Notes under the pieces: generated by a model
Database searches by the model: none
Seen by the model: only the letters and a program-made list of their open reading frames with translations
Told to the model about the DNA's origin: nothing
Shown here: positions 48,460 to 56,210 of the stretch, one piece after another
How positions within the stretch are numbered: the stretch's first letter is position 1
Layout of the letters: each line of letters opens with the position of its first letter
IMG/VR virus record: IMGVR_UViG_3300050821_010487
Span: 18,336 to 82,335 of that record
Reading direction: 5' to 3' (one strand)
DNA length: 64,000 nucleotides
Source of the DNA: a virus
Translations under genes and position numbers: made by a program

Positions 48460-48833
48460 GCTACGGCCACGCACACGAGCTACTCGCTAACGGTGCTAAG
48501 AGCCCGGCCGCCGAGCTGCGTGTGGCTGTGCGCAAGCTGAAGGCGTGGGCCGACCTGAACCCGCGCCTCGTGGAGCTGTACCTGGACTTCGAGGCGTGCC
48601 TGCGTGATATCGATGCCCACCTCCAGGAGCACACCAGCCCGATCCCCGAGGAAGACCTGGAGGTAGAGGTGTTCCGTCGTGGCAAGCATGCTGTGGGAGT
48701 GCGTCTCACCCACCTGCCCACCGGCCTGGTGACCTCGGCTTTTCGCGCGTCTGCGATCCAGGCGAAGACCCACGCGCTCACCGAGCTGCGAGCCAAGATT
48801 TCGGGCCATGCTGGAGAGCCTCGGGAGCACTGA
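48456..48833 (+). CDS. protein with degenerate RF-1-like domain, 125 aa
   Basis: After a helical N terminus, residues about 72-120 read EVEVFRRGKHAVGVRLTHLPTG then SAFRASAIQAKTHALTEL. The second half resembles the RF-1 domain (VR.TH.PTG....SQ....NR..AL..L) but the catalytic GGQ is absent. It could be a decayed release-factor relative or a ribosome- or RNA-binding protein. Start overlaps the previous stop by ATGA. Confidence 0.5.
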   Translation: MSYGHAHELLANGAKSPAAELRVAVRKLKAWADLNPRLVELYLDFEACLRDIDAHLQEHTSPIPEEDLEVEVFRRGKHAVGVRLTHLPTGLVTSAFRASAIQAKTHALTELRAKISGHAGEPREH

Positions 48834-49246
48834 TGGCTAAGAATCAGCCGCACATCAAAGCGGCGCTCAGCCCGCACCCCGACGGCGACCGCATCGTCTT
48901 GTGGATCAAGAACACCCCCCGCGAGGACTTCCCGGACATGCTCGTCAAGGTGCGCGCGATCCACGGCACCCGGTTCGACTGGGACGAGAAGGTCTGGCAC
49001 ATGCCCCTCACCAGGCCGAACGCCGACCGGGTACTCGCCCTGGCATCTCACGAGAACGTCGAGATCGCCCCGGCCCTCGGCGCCTGGATGGCTGACCGCG
49101 CCTTCCTGGAGCGGATCGTCGCCCTGGAGGCCGGGCTCGCCGCCGTCCGGCAGCACCTGGGCCTCGACGTCCCCGATCCCGAGCGGCAGGCGGACGAGCT
49201 GCTGCGTGCGCTCACCCCCGGCGAGGCTGACAAGCCCCCGTTCTGA
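48833..49246 (+). CDS. hypothetical protein, 137 aa
   Basis: TGATG overlap with the upstream gene. FDWDEKVWHMPLTRPNADRVLALA resembles the short domain found beside some SNF2-type helicases (HARP-like: a substitution-tolerant W..P pattern), but no helicase is present. Helical C terminus. Low certainty on family. Confidence 0.6.
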   Translation: MAKNQPHIKAALSPHPDGDRIVLWIKNTPREDFPDMLVKVRAIHGTRFDWDEKVWHMPLTRPNADRVLALASHENVEIAPALGAWMADRAFLERIVALEAGLAAVRQHLGLDVPDPERQADELLRALTPGEADKPPF

Positions 49247-49247
49247 C

Positions 49248-49276
49248 ATTGACCGTTAGCAAGAAACCCTGTAACC
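49248..49276 (+). promoter_or_regulatory. spacer-operator promoter
   Basis: -35 TTGACC (49248-49253), 17-bp spacer with TTAGCAAGAAACCCTG, -10 TAACCT (49271-49276). No clear second half-site downstream, unlike most family members. Drives 49320 onward, including the topoisomerase-like gene. Confidence 0.75.
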
Positions 49277-49319
49277 TCTGCACGAGTCCTAAAACACCCA
49301 AGCAAGGACGGAGAGCACC

Positions 49320-49700
49320 ATGAACGACAGCGCCAAGTACACCCAGATGCACGACAAGCTGGACGGCTCGATCGAGCAGATGATCGAGGCGATCGACAAC
49401 GCCGGCACCGGCTTCACCCCCGCGCCGTTCGCCGGGGTCTGCACGGCCAAGGTCCTGCTGGCTCACGCCCAGTACACCGAGCTGGGCGATGAGCGTGCCG
49501 GTGGCTGGCAGCTCTTCCGCCAGCGCCTGCAGACCGCGGTCCAGGCCGTCACCCGCTCCTACGACAGCGGCCAGCCCACCCAGTTCGGCCTGTGGGACGG
49601 CCTGCACTTCGCGGCGGTCGAGGCCGGCAAGATCGACGGCGAGCAGGTGGCCATGAACGGGGAGACGGTGGCCCAGGAAGCGCAGGACTCCGGTGCCTAA
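49320..49700 (+). CDS. hypothetical protein, 126 aa
   Basis: GGAGAG precedes ATG 49320. Helical protein with a central Gly/Pro loop (AGTGFTPAPFAGVC). Precedes and overlaps the topoisomerase-like gene by 8 bp, so the two may work together. Unknown family. Confidence 0.62.
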   Translation: MNDSAKYTQMHDKLDGSIEQMIEAIDNAGTGFTPAPFAGVCTAKVLLAHAQYTELGDERAGGWQLFRQRLQTAVQAVTRSYDSGQPTQFGLWDGLHFAAVEAGKIDGEQVAMNGETVAQEAQDSGA

Positions 49701-50652
49701 GATCGCCTACGCCCGCACCAACTTCAGCAAGTCCTCGGTCGAGGTCATCTCACGGGCTATCACCATCTGCGAGGCCTACGCCCAGCAGGGCTACAACCTG
49801 ACGCTGCGCCAGTTGTATTACCAGTTCGTTTCCCGCGACTGGCTGCCAAACACCCAGCAGAGCTACAAGCGCCTCGGCTCGATCGTCAACGACGCCCGCG
49901 TGGCCGGGCTGATCGACTGGGACCACCTGGAAGACCGCACCCGCAACCTCGAACGGCTGGCCCAGTGGGACAGCCCCGAGAACGCCATGGATGCCATCGC
50001 GGCCCAGTTCCGGCTGCCGCTGTGGGCCGAACAGCCCGAGTACGTCGAGGTGTGGGTCGAGAAGGAAGCCCTCGCCGACGTCGTGTCCAGGCCCGCCGAG
50101 CGCTGGTTCGTGCCCTACTTCCCGTGCCGCGGGTATGTCTCGCAGTCGGAGATGTGGCGGGCCGCCCAGCGCATCCGCAGGCAGGAGCGTAACGGCAAGA
50201 AGGCCGTGATCATCCACCTCGGCGACCACGACCCGTCCGGGATCGACATGACCCGCGACATCGAGGACCGGTTGTGGCAGTTCGGTTCCCAGGTCCACGT
50301 CGAGCGGATCGCCCTCAACCTGGACCAGATCAGCCGGTACAGGCCGCCGCCGAACCCGGCCAAGCTTACCGACGCCCGGCATTCGGGATATGTGGACCAG
50401 TTCGGTGACGCGGTGCTTGACGAGAACGGCGAGGCGATGTCCTGGGAGCTGGACGCGCTCGACCCGGCCACCCTGGACACGCTGATCGAAGACACGATCC
50501 TGGCGCACCTCGACCGGGACCAGTGGGATGGCGACTACGCGGTCATGGAGCAGGAGCGCGCGGTCCTGACTGCGATCTCGGAGAACTGGCGCGAGCTGGC
50601 CGGGTTCGTCCGCAGCTCGGGCTGGGTGCAGCAGGGAGAGGACGAGGACTGA
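49693..50652 (+). CDS. Spo11/topoisomerase VI subunit A-like protein (Mini-A type)
   Basis: 319 aa from GTG 49693. The winged-helix catalytic segment TLRQLYYQF (37-45) matches the T.RE.YY motif whose Tyr forms the DNA-cleaving bond in type IIB topoisomerases (Y42 or Y43 here). The TOPRIM domain shows VEKEAL with E123 and HLGDHDPSG with D178 and D180. No B subunit (ATPase) is in view. Stand-alone A-like proteins are known from mobile elements as Mini-A. It may make double-strand breaks for recombination, relieve topological stress, or act in conflict. JetD-type relatives share parts of the fold but these motifs fit topoisomerase VI A better. Confidence 0.78.
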   Translation: MPKIAYARTNFSKSSVEVISRAITICEAYAQQGYNLTLRQLYYQFVSRDWLPNTQQSYKRLGSIVNDARVAGLIDWDHLEDRTRNLERLAQWDSPENAMDAIAAQFRLPLWAEQPEYVEVWVEKEALADVVSRPAERWFVPYFPCRGYVSQSEMWRAAQRIRRQERNGKKAVIIHLGDHDPSGIDMTRDIEDRLWQFGSQVHVERIALNLDQISRYRPPPNPAKLTDARHSGYVDQFGDAVLDENGEAMSWELDALDPATLDTLIEDTILAHLDRDQWDGDYAVMEQERAVLTAISENWRELAGFVRSSGWVQQGEDED

Positions 50653-50906
50653 TGGCGCTGACCATAACCACCCTGGCGTTGCTGCAGGCCGAGGTTGAGC
50701 AGATGGACGATGCTGCCGACCTGGCCAGGGTGCTTGCTGCTGTCGGCAGCTTTGCGCTGGAGAGGCTGGGCTTCACCCCGGGCGCTCCCGCGGATGTGAA
50801 GATCGACATCGGTGACGAGGACCCGGACCGGATGTCGATCAAGATCATCTGGCCGGTGCCTGACAGCTCAGATCCTGACACCGAAGCGCCTACCGAGGAG
50901 AACTGA
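50652..50906 (+). CDS. hypothetical acidic protein, 84 aa
   Basis: TGATG overlap with the topoisomerase-like gene. Leu-rich helical first half and an acidic tail (DSSDPDTEAPTEEN). No motif. Confidence 0.58.
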   Translation: MALTITTLALLQAEVEQMDDAADLARVLAAVGSFALERLGFTPGAPADVKIDIGDEDPDRMSIKIIWPVPDSSDPDTEAPTEEN

Positions 50907-51205
50907 TGGACCAGGCGAAGATCGAGGAGATCACCGCCCTGATTGACAGGGCCAGCGAGAACGAGGCGCTCAGCGCTCTGGGGGAGATGCTGCCCAGAGA
51001 GCTGCCCAGTGACGCCCGCAGCTCGATCCTTTTCGCTGCGGAAGCGGCCAAGAGTGCCCGGCAGACACTGGCTGACGCCATCGCCGCCGCGACCGACGGG
51101 AAGCTGGCCATCGCCGCCGCGATAGCCCAGGAGGCGCACAGCTCCGCTGCCTTGGTAACCGGACGGCTCAAGAACGCCGAGATGATGCGGAGAGCCGGGA
51201 GATGA
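50906..51205 (+). CDS. hypothetical helical protein, 99 aa
   Basis: TGATG overlap. Almost entirely Ala-rich helices (SILFAAEAAKSARQTLADAIAAA), possibly a helical bundle. No family recognised. Confidence 0.58.
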   Translation: MDQAKIEEITALIDRASENEALSALGEMLPRELPSDARSSILFAAEAAKSARQTLADAIAAATDGKLAIAAAIAQEAHSSAALVTGRLKNAEMMRRAGR

Positions 51206-51567
51206 TCGCTAGCCCGCCCCCGCCCGGACCGGGCACCTGCCACTCGACCTGGACCGCCAGCCTGAACACCAGCGGCGACGGCGGCACGGGCCTGTGGGAG
51301 GACAACGACTGCGGCTTCCAGGGCCGTATCCGCCTGGTGTGCCGCCAGCTCTCCGGATCGGGCACCTCGATCGCCCGCGGCGACTGGGAGGTAGCCGATC
51401 AGCTCAAGGACTCGGCTGCCTGCCCGAACGGCATGCCCGAGGTGATCAACGGCTCGTGGCAGAAGCGCAAGGCCGCGGGCGATACCGTCCGCACCTGCCG
51501 GTTCTACCCCGTCACCAAGCCGTGCACGACTACCAGCTACCCGGTCCGGCTGACGGTGCTGTCATGA
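51202..51567 (+). CDS. hypothetical protein with six cysteines, 121 aa
   Basis: ATGA overlap with its predecessor. Pro-rich start, then a beta-rich body with CHSTWTASLNTSGDG, CGFQGRIRLVC, CPNG, CRFYPVTKPC. Cysteines are spread widely, more like disulfides than a zinc ribbon, yet no signal peptide is seen. Unknown. Confidence 0.58.
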   Translation: MIASPPPPGPGTCHSTWTASLNTSGDGGTGLWEDNDCGFQGRIRLVCRQLSGSGTSIARGDWEVADQLKDSAACPNGMPEVINGSWQKRKAAGDTVRTCRFYPVTKPCTTTSYPVRLTVLS

Positions 51568-51845
51568 CCGGCTTCAGCAAGAGCTGGCCTGACGCCGAGG
51601 ACCTCACCACCCAGTACGCCTGGCCTGACCTCATCGAGCCGCCCCCGATCATCAAGCCGGCGCCTATCGAGGTTCGGCCGATCGACCAGGCGGCTGTCAC
51701 CAGGATTCTGGGTGCCAGCTCACCCGGCCTCTACTACGACGAGGCGGCTCAGTTCGGCCGCCTTGACCCTCATCTGCTGGAAGACCTGCTGCTCAAGGGC
51801 CGCAAGACCGGCCTGGCTGAGGAGGACCAATGCCCAGATACCTGA
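51564..51845 (+). CDS. hypothetical protein, 93 aa
   Basis: ATGA overlap. Pro-rich (IEPPPIIKPAPIEVRP) then helical. No family recognised. Its end overlaps the next gene by 16 bp. Confidence 0.55.
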   Translation: MTGFSKSWPDAEDLTTQYAWPDLIEPPPIIKPAPIEVRPIDQAAVTRILGASSPGLYYDEAAQFGRLDPHLLEDLLLKGRKTGLAEEDQCPDT

Positions 51846-52345
51846 TCAGCCTGACCGACGAGAACGCGGCCAAGCTGGAGAGCAGGCTCGGTGGCGCCTT
51901 GCGCATCATCCCCGCCTGGGGCGACTCGTTCTCGGGCCCGCTCATCGCCAGCCTCGACGCCGTCGCCGACAAGGAGCTGGAGCCCGTCCTCGACCGCCTG
52001 GCCGCGGGCGTCTCCATGTACCACCACGGCGGCCCGCCCGGATCGCGCGGCAAGATTCATCGCGCCGGGTGCGACGAGCTGTGCACCGCCAGCGGCCCCG
52101 AGGCCGCGCTGAAGCGCTACGCGGAGAAGCTGGCGGAGCGCGCAGGCCCCGACCCCTACGGCGGCCGTGGCATCCGCGTGGGTGACCACTGGGAGCCACC
52201 GATCGGTGCCATGCCCGGCGACCGGCTGCTGATGGGCTACAACGGCACCTGCACAGCCAATGCCAGGCGCGGCACCGGCACCGGGATCTGCGACCGCCCC
52301 CTGGACGAGCTGGGCCAGTGCGACCGGGCCAGCGACCACATCTAG
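51830..52345 (+). CDS. hypothetical protein, 171 aa
   Basis: GAGGAGG precedes ATG 51830. An alpha/beta N-terminal half (ALRIIPAWGDSFSG) and a C terminus with spaced Cys (CDELC; CTANARRGTGTGICDRPL; CDRASDH), possibly zinc-binding. Unknown function. Confidence 0.6.
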   Translation: MPRYLISLTDENAAKLESRLGGALRIIPAWGDSFSGPLIASLDAVADKELEPVLDRLAAGVSMYHHGGPPGSRGKIHRAGCDELCTASGPEAALKRYAEKLAERAGPDPYGGRGIRVGDHWEPPIGAMPGDRLLMGYNGTCTANARRGTGTGICDRPLDELGQCDRASDHI

Positions 52346-52355
52346 GAGGCGCCTG

Positions 52356-52628
52356 GTGGATCGTGATGCCGCGCTTGAATGCGCCGTTGAGGCGATGCAG
52401 GCCCATGGCAACACGGGGCTGACTGACCAGTGGTGGCGCAGGTGGCTGCCGGAGGATTATGCCGCTAACACCGCTATGCACCTGCGGAGATGCGCGGGCT
52501 GCTGTGGCTGGCACGGAGGCCGGATGGGGCACCATCTGCCGGGGCTGCCGACCACCGTCCAGATGAGCCTGTCTTGCTTTCTGATGGAGCGGGCCGTGCG
52601 GCTGATTTCGGCGAGTGATACCGATTAG
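52356..52628 (+). CDS. hypothetical protein, 90 aa
   Basis: TAGGAGG precedes GTG 52356. Helical start (ALECAVEAMQAHG), Trp-rich middle and a CAGCCGWHGG site that may bind metal. No family recognised. Confidence 0.57.
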   Translation: MDRDAALECAVEAMQAHGNTGLTDQWWRRWLPEDYAANTAMHLRRCAGCCGWHGGRMGHHLPGLPTTVQMSLSCFLMERAVRLISASDTD

Positions 52629-52635
52629 GAGACAC

Positions 52636-52836
52636 ATGCTGAACCTGTACCGAATCCCCCACCGCGCCCGGGTCGTTGTGTGCCGGTGGCTGCTGATAGG
52701 CGCCGGGATGTGCTACGGCGCGGGGCTCATGGGCGCTAGCTGGCTCACGCTGGCGGGTGGCATCACCTGCTCCGCGGCATGGTGGGCCATCCCCGAGCGC
52801 ACGACCCGGCCCGAGCGCCAGGAGATCAGGCGATGA
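52636..52836 (+). CDS. membrane microprotein, 66 aa
   Basis: TAGGAGACAC precedes ATG 52636. Basic start (YRIPHRARVVVCR), two hydrophobic stretches (about 16-32 and 35-50), basic tail with ERTTRPERQEIRR. Probably two short membrane passes. Confidence 0.57.
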   Translation: MLNLYRIPHRARVVVCRWLLIGAGMCYGAGLMGASWLTLAGGITCSAAWWAIPERTTRPERQEIRR

Positions 52837-53270
52837 CCGCCTACGAGGCCATCGCCGAGTTCATCCAGAAGTGCTGGGACGAGGACAGGGCCACGCTGCA
52901 GGCCGCGGGGCCCGGCGAGATCGCCTGGCTGACCTACCTCTGCCCCGATGGTCAGATGGGCTATACAACTGTCGCGCACCGGCACCACGAAGAAGGCCCG
53001 TGGGTCGCGAACGGCAAGGAGCTGAAGGAGCCCGCCTCGTTCCGGGTGATCTTCAACCGGGGGCGGGAGCTGCACCGTCTCACGCAGAACCGGATGATCC
53101 TGCAAGAGCACCGCCCGGACCGCAGCGACCCCACGCGGTGCCGGGTCTGCACGTCGGCCGCCCAGGGCTTCCACACCCGGTTCCGGCACCCGTGCCGGAC
53201 GGTGCGGCTGCTGGCTTCGGAGTACGACGACCGCCCCGGCTACCAGTACAGCCTGTGGGCTCCGGATTGA
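52833..53270 (+). CDS. hypothetical protein, 145 aa
   Basis: ATGA overlap. Contains HRHHEEGPW and a CRVCTSAAQGFHTRFRHPC site (C..C...H...H..C) consistent with zinc. Its TGA is part of the -35 of the promoter that follows. Confidence 0.6.
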   Translation: MTAYEAIAEFIQKCWDEDRATLQAAGPGEIAWLTYLCPDGQMGYTTVAHRHHEEGPWVANGKELKEPASFRVIFNRGRELHRLTQNRMILQEHRPDRSDPTRCRVCTSAAQGFHTRFRHPCRTVRLLASEYDDRPGYQYSLWAPD

Positions 53271-53315
53271 CCGTTAGCAAGGAACCCTGTATTCTGGGCT
53301 GAGCAAGGAAACGGA
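53267..53315 (+). promoter_or_regulatory. spacer-operator promoter
   Basis: -35 TTGACC (53267-53272), 17-bp spacer with TTAGCAAGGAACCCTG, -10 TATTCT (53290-53295), half-site GAGCAAGGAAACGGA (53301-53315). GCAAG cores 25 bp apart. Drives 53333 to the MFS gene. Confidence 0.82.
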
Positions 53316-53332
53316 CCCCAACGGAGGCCCCA

Positions 53333-53503
53333 GTGACTAACCAGCCCCAGCCTGTGCCCCTCGCGGTGCAGCGCCGGCGTGCCGAGACCCGCAACGCGCT
53401 CAGGTCCATTCTCGGCCCGGCCATCGACGTCACCGAAGAGATGGTTGACGTCTTCATCGCCGAGGCTGACGCCGAGCGCGCCCTCGAAAGCCGGGTGAGC
53501 TGA
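53333..53503 (+). CDS. 56-aa protein, first gene of an operon
   Basis: CGGAGG precedes GTG 53333. Basic start (VQRRRAETRNAL), then helices with an acidic C terminus. Ends 1 bp before the next GTG. Unknown function. Confidence 0.55.
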   Translation: MTNQPQPVPLAVQRRRAETRNALRSILGPAIDVTEEMVDVFIAEADAERALESRVS

Positions 53504-53504
53504 C

Positions 53505-53774
53505 GTGGCCAGAACCAGGCGGAAGATCCTAACCCAGCACCCGGCGACCTACAGCTCACCCGCGGCTCCGCACCCATTCGCGGTCGTGATGAACATCGAT
53601 GCCACCGGCCCGGCTTTCGCCAAGGACCGAGAAGTGCTCGTCCGCTTCGACGCGGTCGCGCTCAGCCGCCTCCTCGGCGCGATCCCCGCCTCCCGGTTCG
53701 ACGGTGCGACCGGCACCGAGGACTACGCGGCCTTCACCCGGCTGCTCCGCTGGCTCGCAAGGCAGCGGGGCTGA
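53505..53774 (+). CDS. hypothetical protein, 89 aa
   Basis: GTG 53505 directly follows the previous stop. Basic first ten residues, then an alpha/beta unit (HPFAVVMNIDATGPAFAKDRE). No family recognised. Confidence 0.56.
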   Translation: MARTRRKILTQHPATYSSPAAPHPFAVVMNIDATGPAFAKDREVLVRFDAVALSRLLGAIPASRFDGATGTEDYAAFTRLLRWLARQRG

Positions 53775-53775
53775 C

Positions 53776-54219
53776 ATGGCCCCCCTGCCTGTGGTCCGCC
53801 GCGACGGCGGCCGGGCCGCTGCCGGGTACAAGGGCGCGGCCAGCGACTGCGCGTGCCGGGCTATCGCCATCGCCACTGAGAGCGACTACCAGATGGTCTA
53901 CGACATGATCATCCGGTTCGCGGCCAAGTACGAGCGGCCGTCGGCCCGCAAGCGCCCGTCCCACCCGCGGACCGGCGTCCACCGGGCGCTGATGATGAAG
54001 ATCATGTCCACCAGGGGCTTCGGCTGGAACTGGCACCCCACCATGGGCATCGGGACCGGCTGCAAGGTGCACCTGGCCGAGGGCGAGCTGCCCAGCGGCC
54101 GGCTGATCACCAGTGTCTCCCGCCACTATGTCGCCGTGATCAACGGCATCGTGTTCGACAGCCACGACCCGACCCGCGGCGGCACCCGCTGCGTCTACGG
54201 CTACTGGACCAGGGATTAG
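53776..54219 (+). CDS. papain-fold-like hypothetical protein, 147 aa
   Basis: DCACRAIAIATESDYQMVY (Cys26 region), then RHYVAVINGIVFDSHDP with His and Asp, gives a Cys...His...Asp order like cysteine peptidases. This family is common in phages and has no established function. Whether the triad is active is unknown. Confidence 0.62.
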   Translation: MAPLPVVRRDGGRAAAGYKGAASDCACRAIAIATESDYQMVYDMIIRFAAKYERPSARKRPSHPRTGVHRALMMKIMSTRGFGWNWHPTMGIGTGCKVHLAEGELPSGRLITSVSRHYVAVINGIVFDSHDPTRGGTRCVYGYWTRD

Positions 54220-54221
54220 CC

Positions 54222-54776
54222 GTGGCGAGATACAAGCCTGTCGGGGACCAGCTCCTGAAGCGGCTGCGCGCCGACGGCATCGTGCCGTTCGGCCACCGCG
54301 CCACCATCGACCGCCTCCACCCGAACCAGCGGGACCGCTACGCGGGAGCCTGGATGTGGTCAGCCGCCTGGCAGCAGGGCGGCACCGGATACACCGCGGG
54401 ATCGCGGTCGTCTATGAAGGCCTGCCTGGAGGCATCGCTGCTGGTGCTCGACCGCGAGCCGGGTGGCGTCATCCACGTCACGCCGAAAAACCTCACCCCA
54501 GGCGGCCCGCCACCTCCTCCCGCGAAGCAGCCTTGCCCGGTGTGCGGGCGCACCACGATCATCCGCGCTGACGGGCGGCTCCGGATGCACCGCCTGGCCC
54601 CCGGCAGCCGCACGCAGTGCCCAGGTGGCCAGCACACCCCGGGAGAGGCCGCCGGCCTCTCCCTGGAGCGGCACGAACTGTCTGTGCTGATCGACCGGTG
54701 GACGCTGCTGCCGGACAGCGTGATGGATGCCGTTGACCGCTACGTGCGTCACGAGCAACAAGAGAGGCAACGATGA
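54222..54776 (+). CDS. hypothetical zinc-finger protein, 184 aa
   Basis: GTG 54222. Residues about 1-85 are alpha/beta, with a GWMWSAAW-like aromatic patch (residues 45-51). A Pro-rich linker leads to CPVCG...H...C (near 108-130), a CCHC-type zinc site. Helical C terminus. No family recognised. Confidence 0.6.
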   Translation: MARYKPVGDQLLKRLRADGIVPFGHRATIDRLHPNQRDRYAGAWMWSAAWQQGGTGYTAGSRSSMKACLEASLLVLDREPGGVIHVTPKNLTPGGPPPPPAKQPCPVCGRTTIIRADGRLRMHRLAPGSRTQCPGGQHTPGEAAGLSLERHELSVLIDRWTLLPDSVMDAVDRYVRHEQQERQR

Positions 54777-55402
54777 CCGAACCCAGGGCGATGGCTTCCC
54801 CCTCAGCCAGCGGCAAGCGCATCCTGCTCGGCGAGGGCGTCCTGGAGGTCGCCCGCGAAGAGCGCGGCACAGGCCGCTGGGGGAGCGTGATGCTCAACGT
54901 GCCTGGCAACACCTGCGCGTCCTACCCGGGCGCTCCTGAGGGCACCTGGGGCGCCCTGCGGGCAATCGTTCAGCGCATCCCTGCTGGCATTGTCCTGCGT
55001 ACCCCCTGGCGAGCTGGCGAGGAGGTTGCGCTCGGCTCCGGCTACCTGTTCACCACCGAGTTCGGCGGCTTCCCCGCGGTTGGCGTGCGTCCGCACAATG
55101 CGACTCATGCTCCCTGGCTGCATCAGCCCAGGGTCGAGAGCCTGCTGCATATGCAGGTGGCGCTGGTGTTCGACCCGGACCCGGTGAAGGCGACTCTGCG
55201 CCTGGACGAAGAGGCAGAGCCGGCCGTCCTGCCCCCGGATCACCCGGCAAGGTTCGCGACGCAGCCGGCCAGGGCCACATCCGAGCAACTCGGCGCATTC
55301 TGGGCGGAGTACTACGGCCGGCTGAGCCAGGAGGAACGCGACGCCATCGTGATCGCCCGCGGTGCGCTGACCCGGATCGCGGTAGAAGACCGCCATGGAT
55401 GA
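54773..55402 (+). CDS. hypothetical protein, 209 aa
   Basis: ATGA overlap. Beta-rich N-terminal half (GEGVLEVAREERGTG, GSVMLNVPGN) and an acidic middle, with a helical C terminus (LGAFWAEYYGRLSQEERDAI). No known motif. Confidence 0.6.
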   Translation: MTEPRAMASPSASGKRILLGEGVLEVAREERGTGRWGSVMLNVPGNTCASYPGAPEGTWGALRAIVQRIPAGIVLRTPWRAGEEVALGSGYLFTTEFGGFPAVGVRPHNATHAPWLHQPRVESLLHMQVALVFDPDPVKATLRLDEEAEPAVLPPDHPARFATQPARATSEQLGAFWAEYYGRLSQEERDAIVIARGALTRIAVEDRHG

Positions 55403-55655
55403 GATCCAGCAGGCCGTACTGAGGGGCATCGCTACCCAGCAGGGCACGGCTACTCCCCAGGGAGTCGCCCACCACCTGAACACCAGTGGCGACGGCAGCA
55501 TCTACCCGCCGACTACCCACTACTCCTGGCAGGGCGTGGCCCGCGTGGCCGGCGAACTGGCCCGGAAGGGCCTGGTCAAGCGCCATTCCCTGCCCAAAAT
55601 GACCTGGTACGAGATCACTTCAGCCGGCCGCGAGGAGCTGGACGGCCATGGCTGA
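55395..55655 (+). CDS. winged-helix-like protein, 86 aa
   Basis: Helices IQQAVLRGIATQQGTAT and VARVAGELARKGLVKRHS followed by TWYEITSAGREEL fit a winged-helix DNA-binding domain. Possible local regulator. Overlaps both neighbours by 8 bp. Confidence 0.58.
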   Translation: MDEIQQAVLRGIATQQGTATPQGVAHHLNTSGDGSIYPPTTHYSWQGVARVAGELARKGLVKRHSLPKMTWYEITSAGREELDGHG

Positions 55656-56070
55656 CCCAGCAGCCGTCATCCCCTGGCTCGATGACAGCGGCGAGGTGAT
55701 CATCAACGGCCGCCACTACGTGATTGCGATCAACGAGTTCGACTGCACCGCCGTCAAGCACTACCACTACGACAGGCACGCCGACGGCAGCCTCGGCAAC
55801 GAGCGCCACCACCACCACTCCAGCCGGTGCGCCGACATCCCCCGCCAGGCGACGCTGTACCCGCTGGACGCTGACGAGCGGCACGAGCACGAGTTCGGGC
55901 CCGGCGAGCAGCAGCCCCACACATGCACGTGCGGCGCCTGGCGCGAGCGGGCCGCGGTACGGGACGGCTCCAGCCGCAACGACGGCCGGATGTTCGCCTA
56001 CCACATGCCGCCCGACCAGGATCACCCGCAGGGCTGGAGCTACAAGCGGCGGCTCCGGGAGGACGAGTAA
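55648..56070 (+). CDS. His-rich hypothetical protein, 140 aa
   Basis: Contains KHYHYDRHADGSLGNERHHHHSSRC and ERHEHEFGPGE, then HTCTCG, so metal binding is likely. TAATG overlap with the next gene. Unknown function. Confidence 0.6.
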   Translation: MADPAAVIPWLDDSGEVIINGRHYVIAINEFDCTAVKHYHYDRHADGSLGNERHHHHSSRCADIPRQATLYPLDADERHEHEFGPGEQQPHTCTCGAWRERAAVRDGSSRNDGRMFAYHMPPDQDHPQGWSYKRRLREDE

Positions 56071-56210
56071 TGATCATCAGCAGCACGCTCATTCCCCGCT
56101 GCTTCGAGTGCGGGGAAAAGATGTGGCAGTGGAAGTTCCTCACCGTCGGGGGCCTCCCCATCCACTGGCGCCACCTGATCGGCTTCCGCCCGTTCGAGGA
56201 GTCACGATGA
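56070..56210 (+). CDS. 46-aa protein with CxxC
   Basis: TAATG overlap upstream and ATGA overlap with the MFS gene. CFECGEKMWQW forms half a zinc ribbon. Small size limits further statement. Confidence 0.52.
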   Translation: MIISSTLIPRCFECGEKMWQWKFLTVGGLPIHWRHLIGFRPFEESR

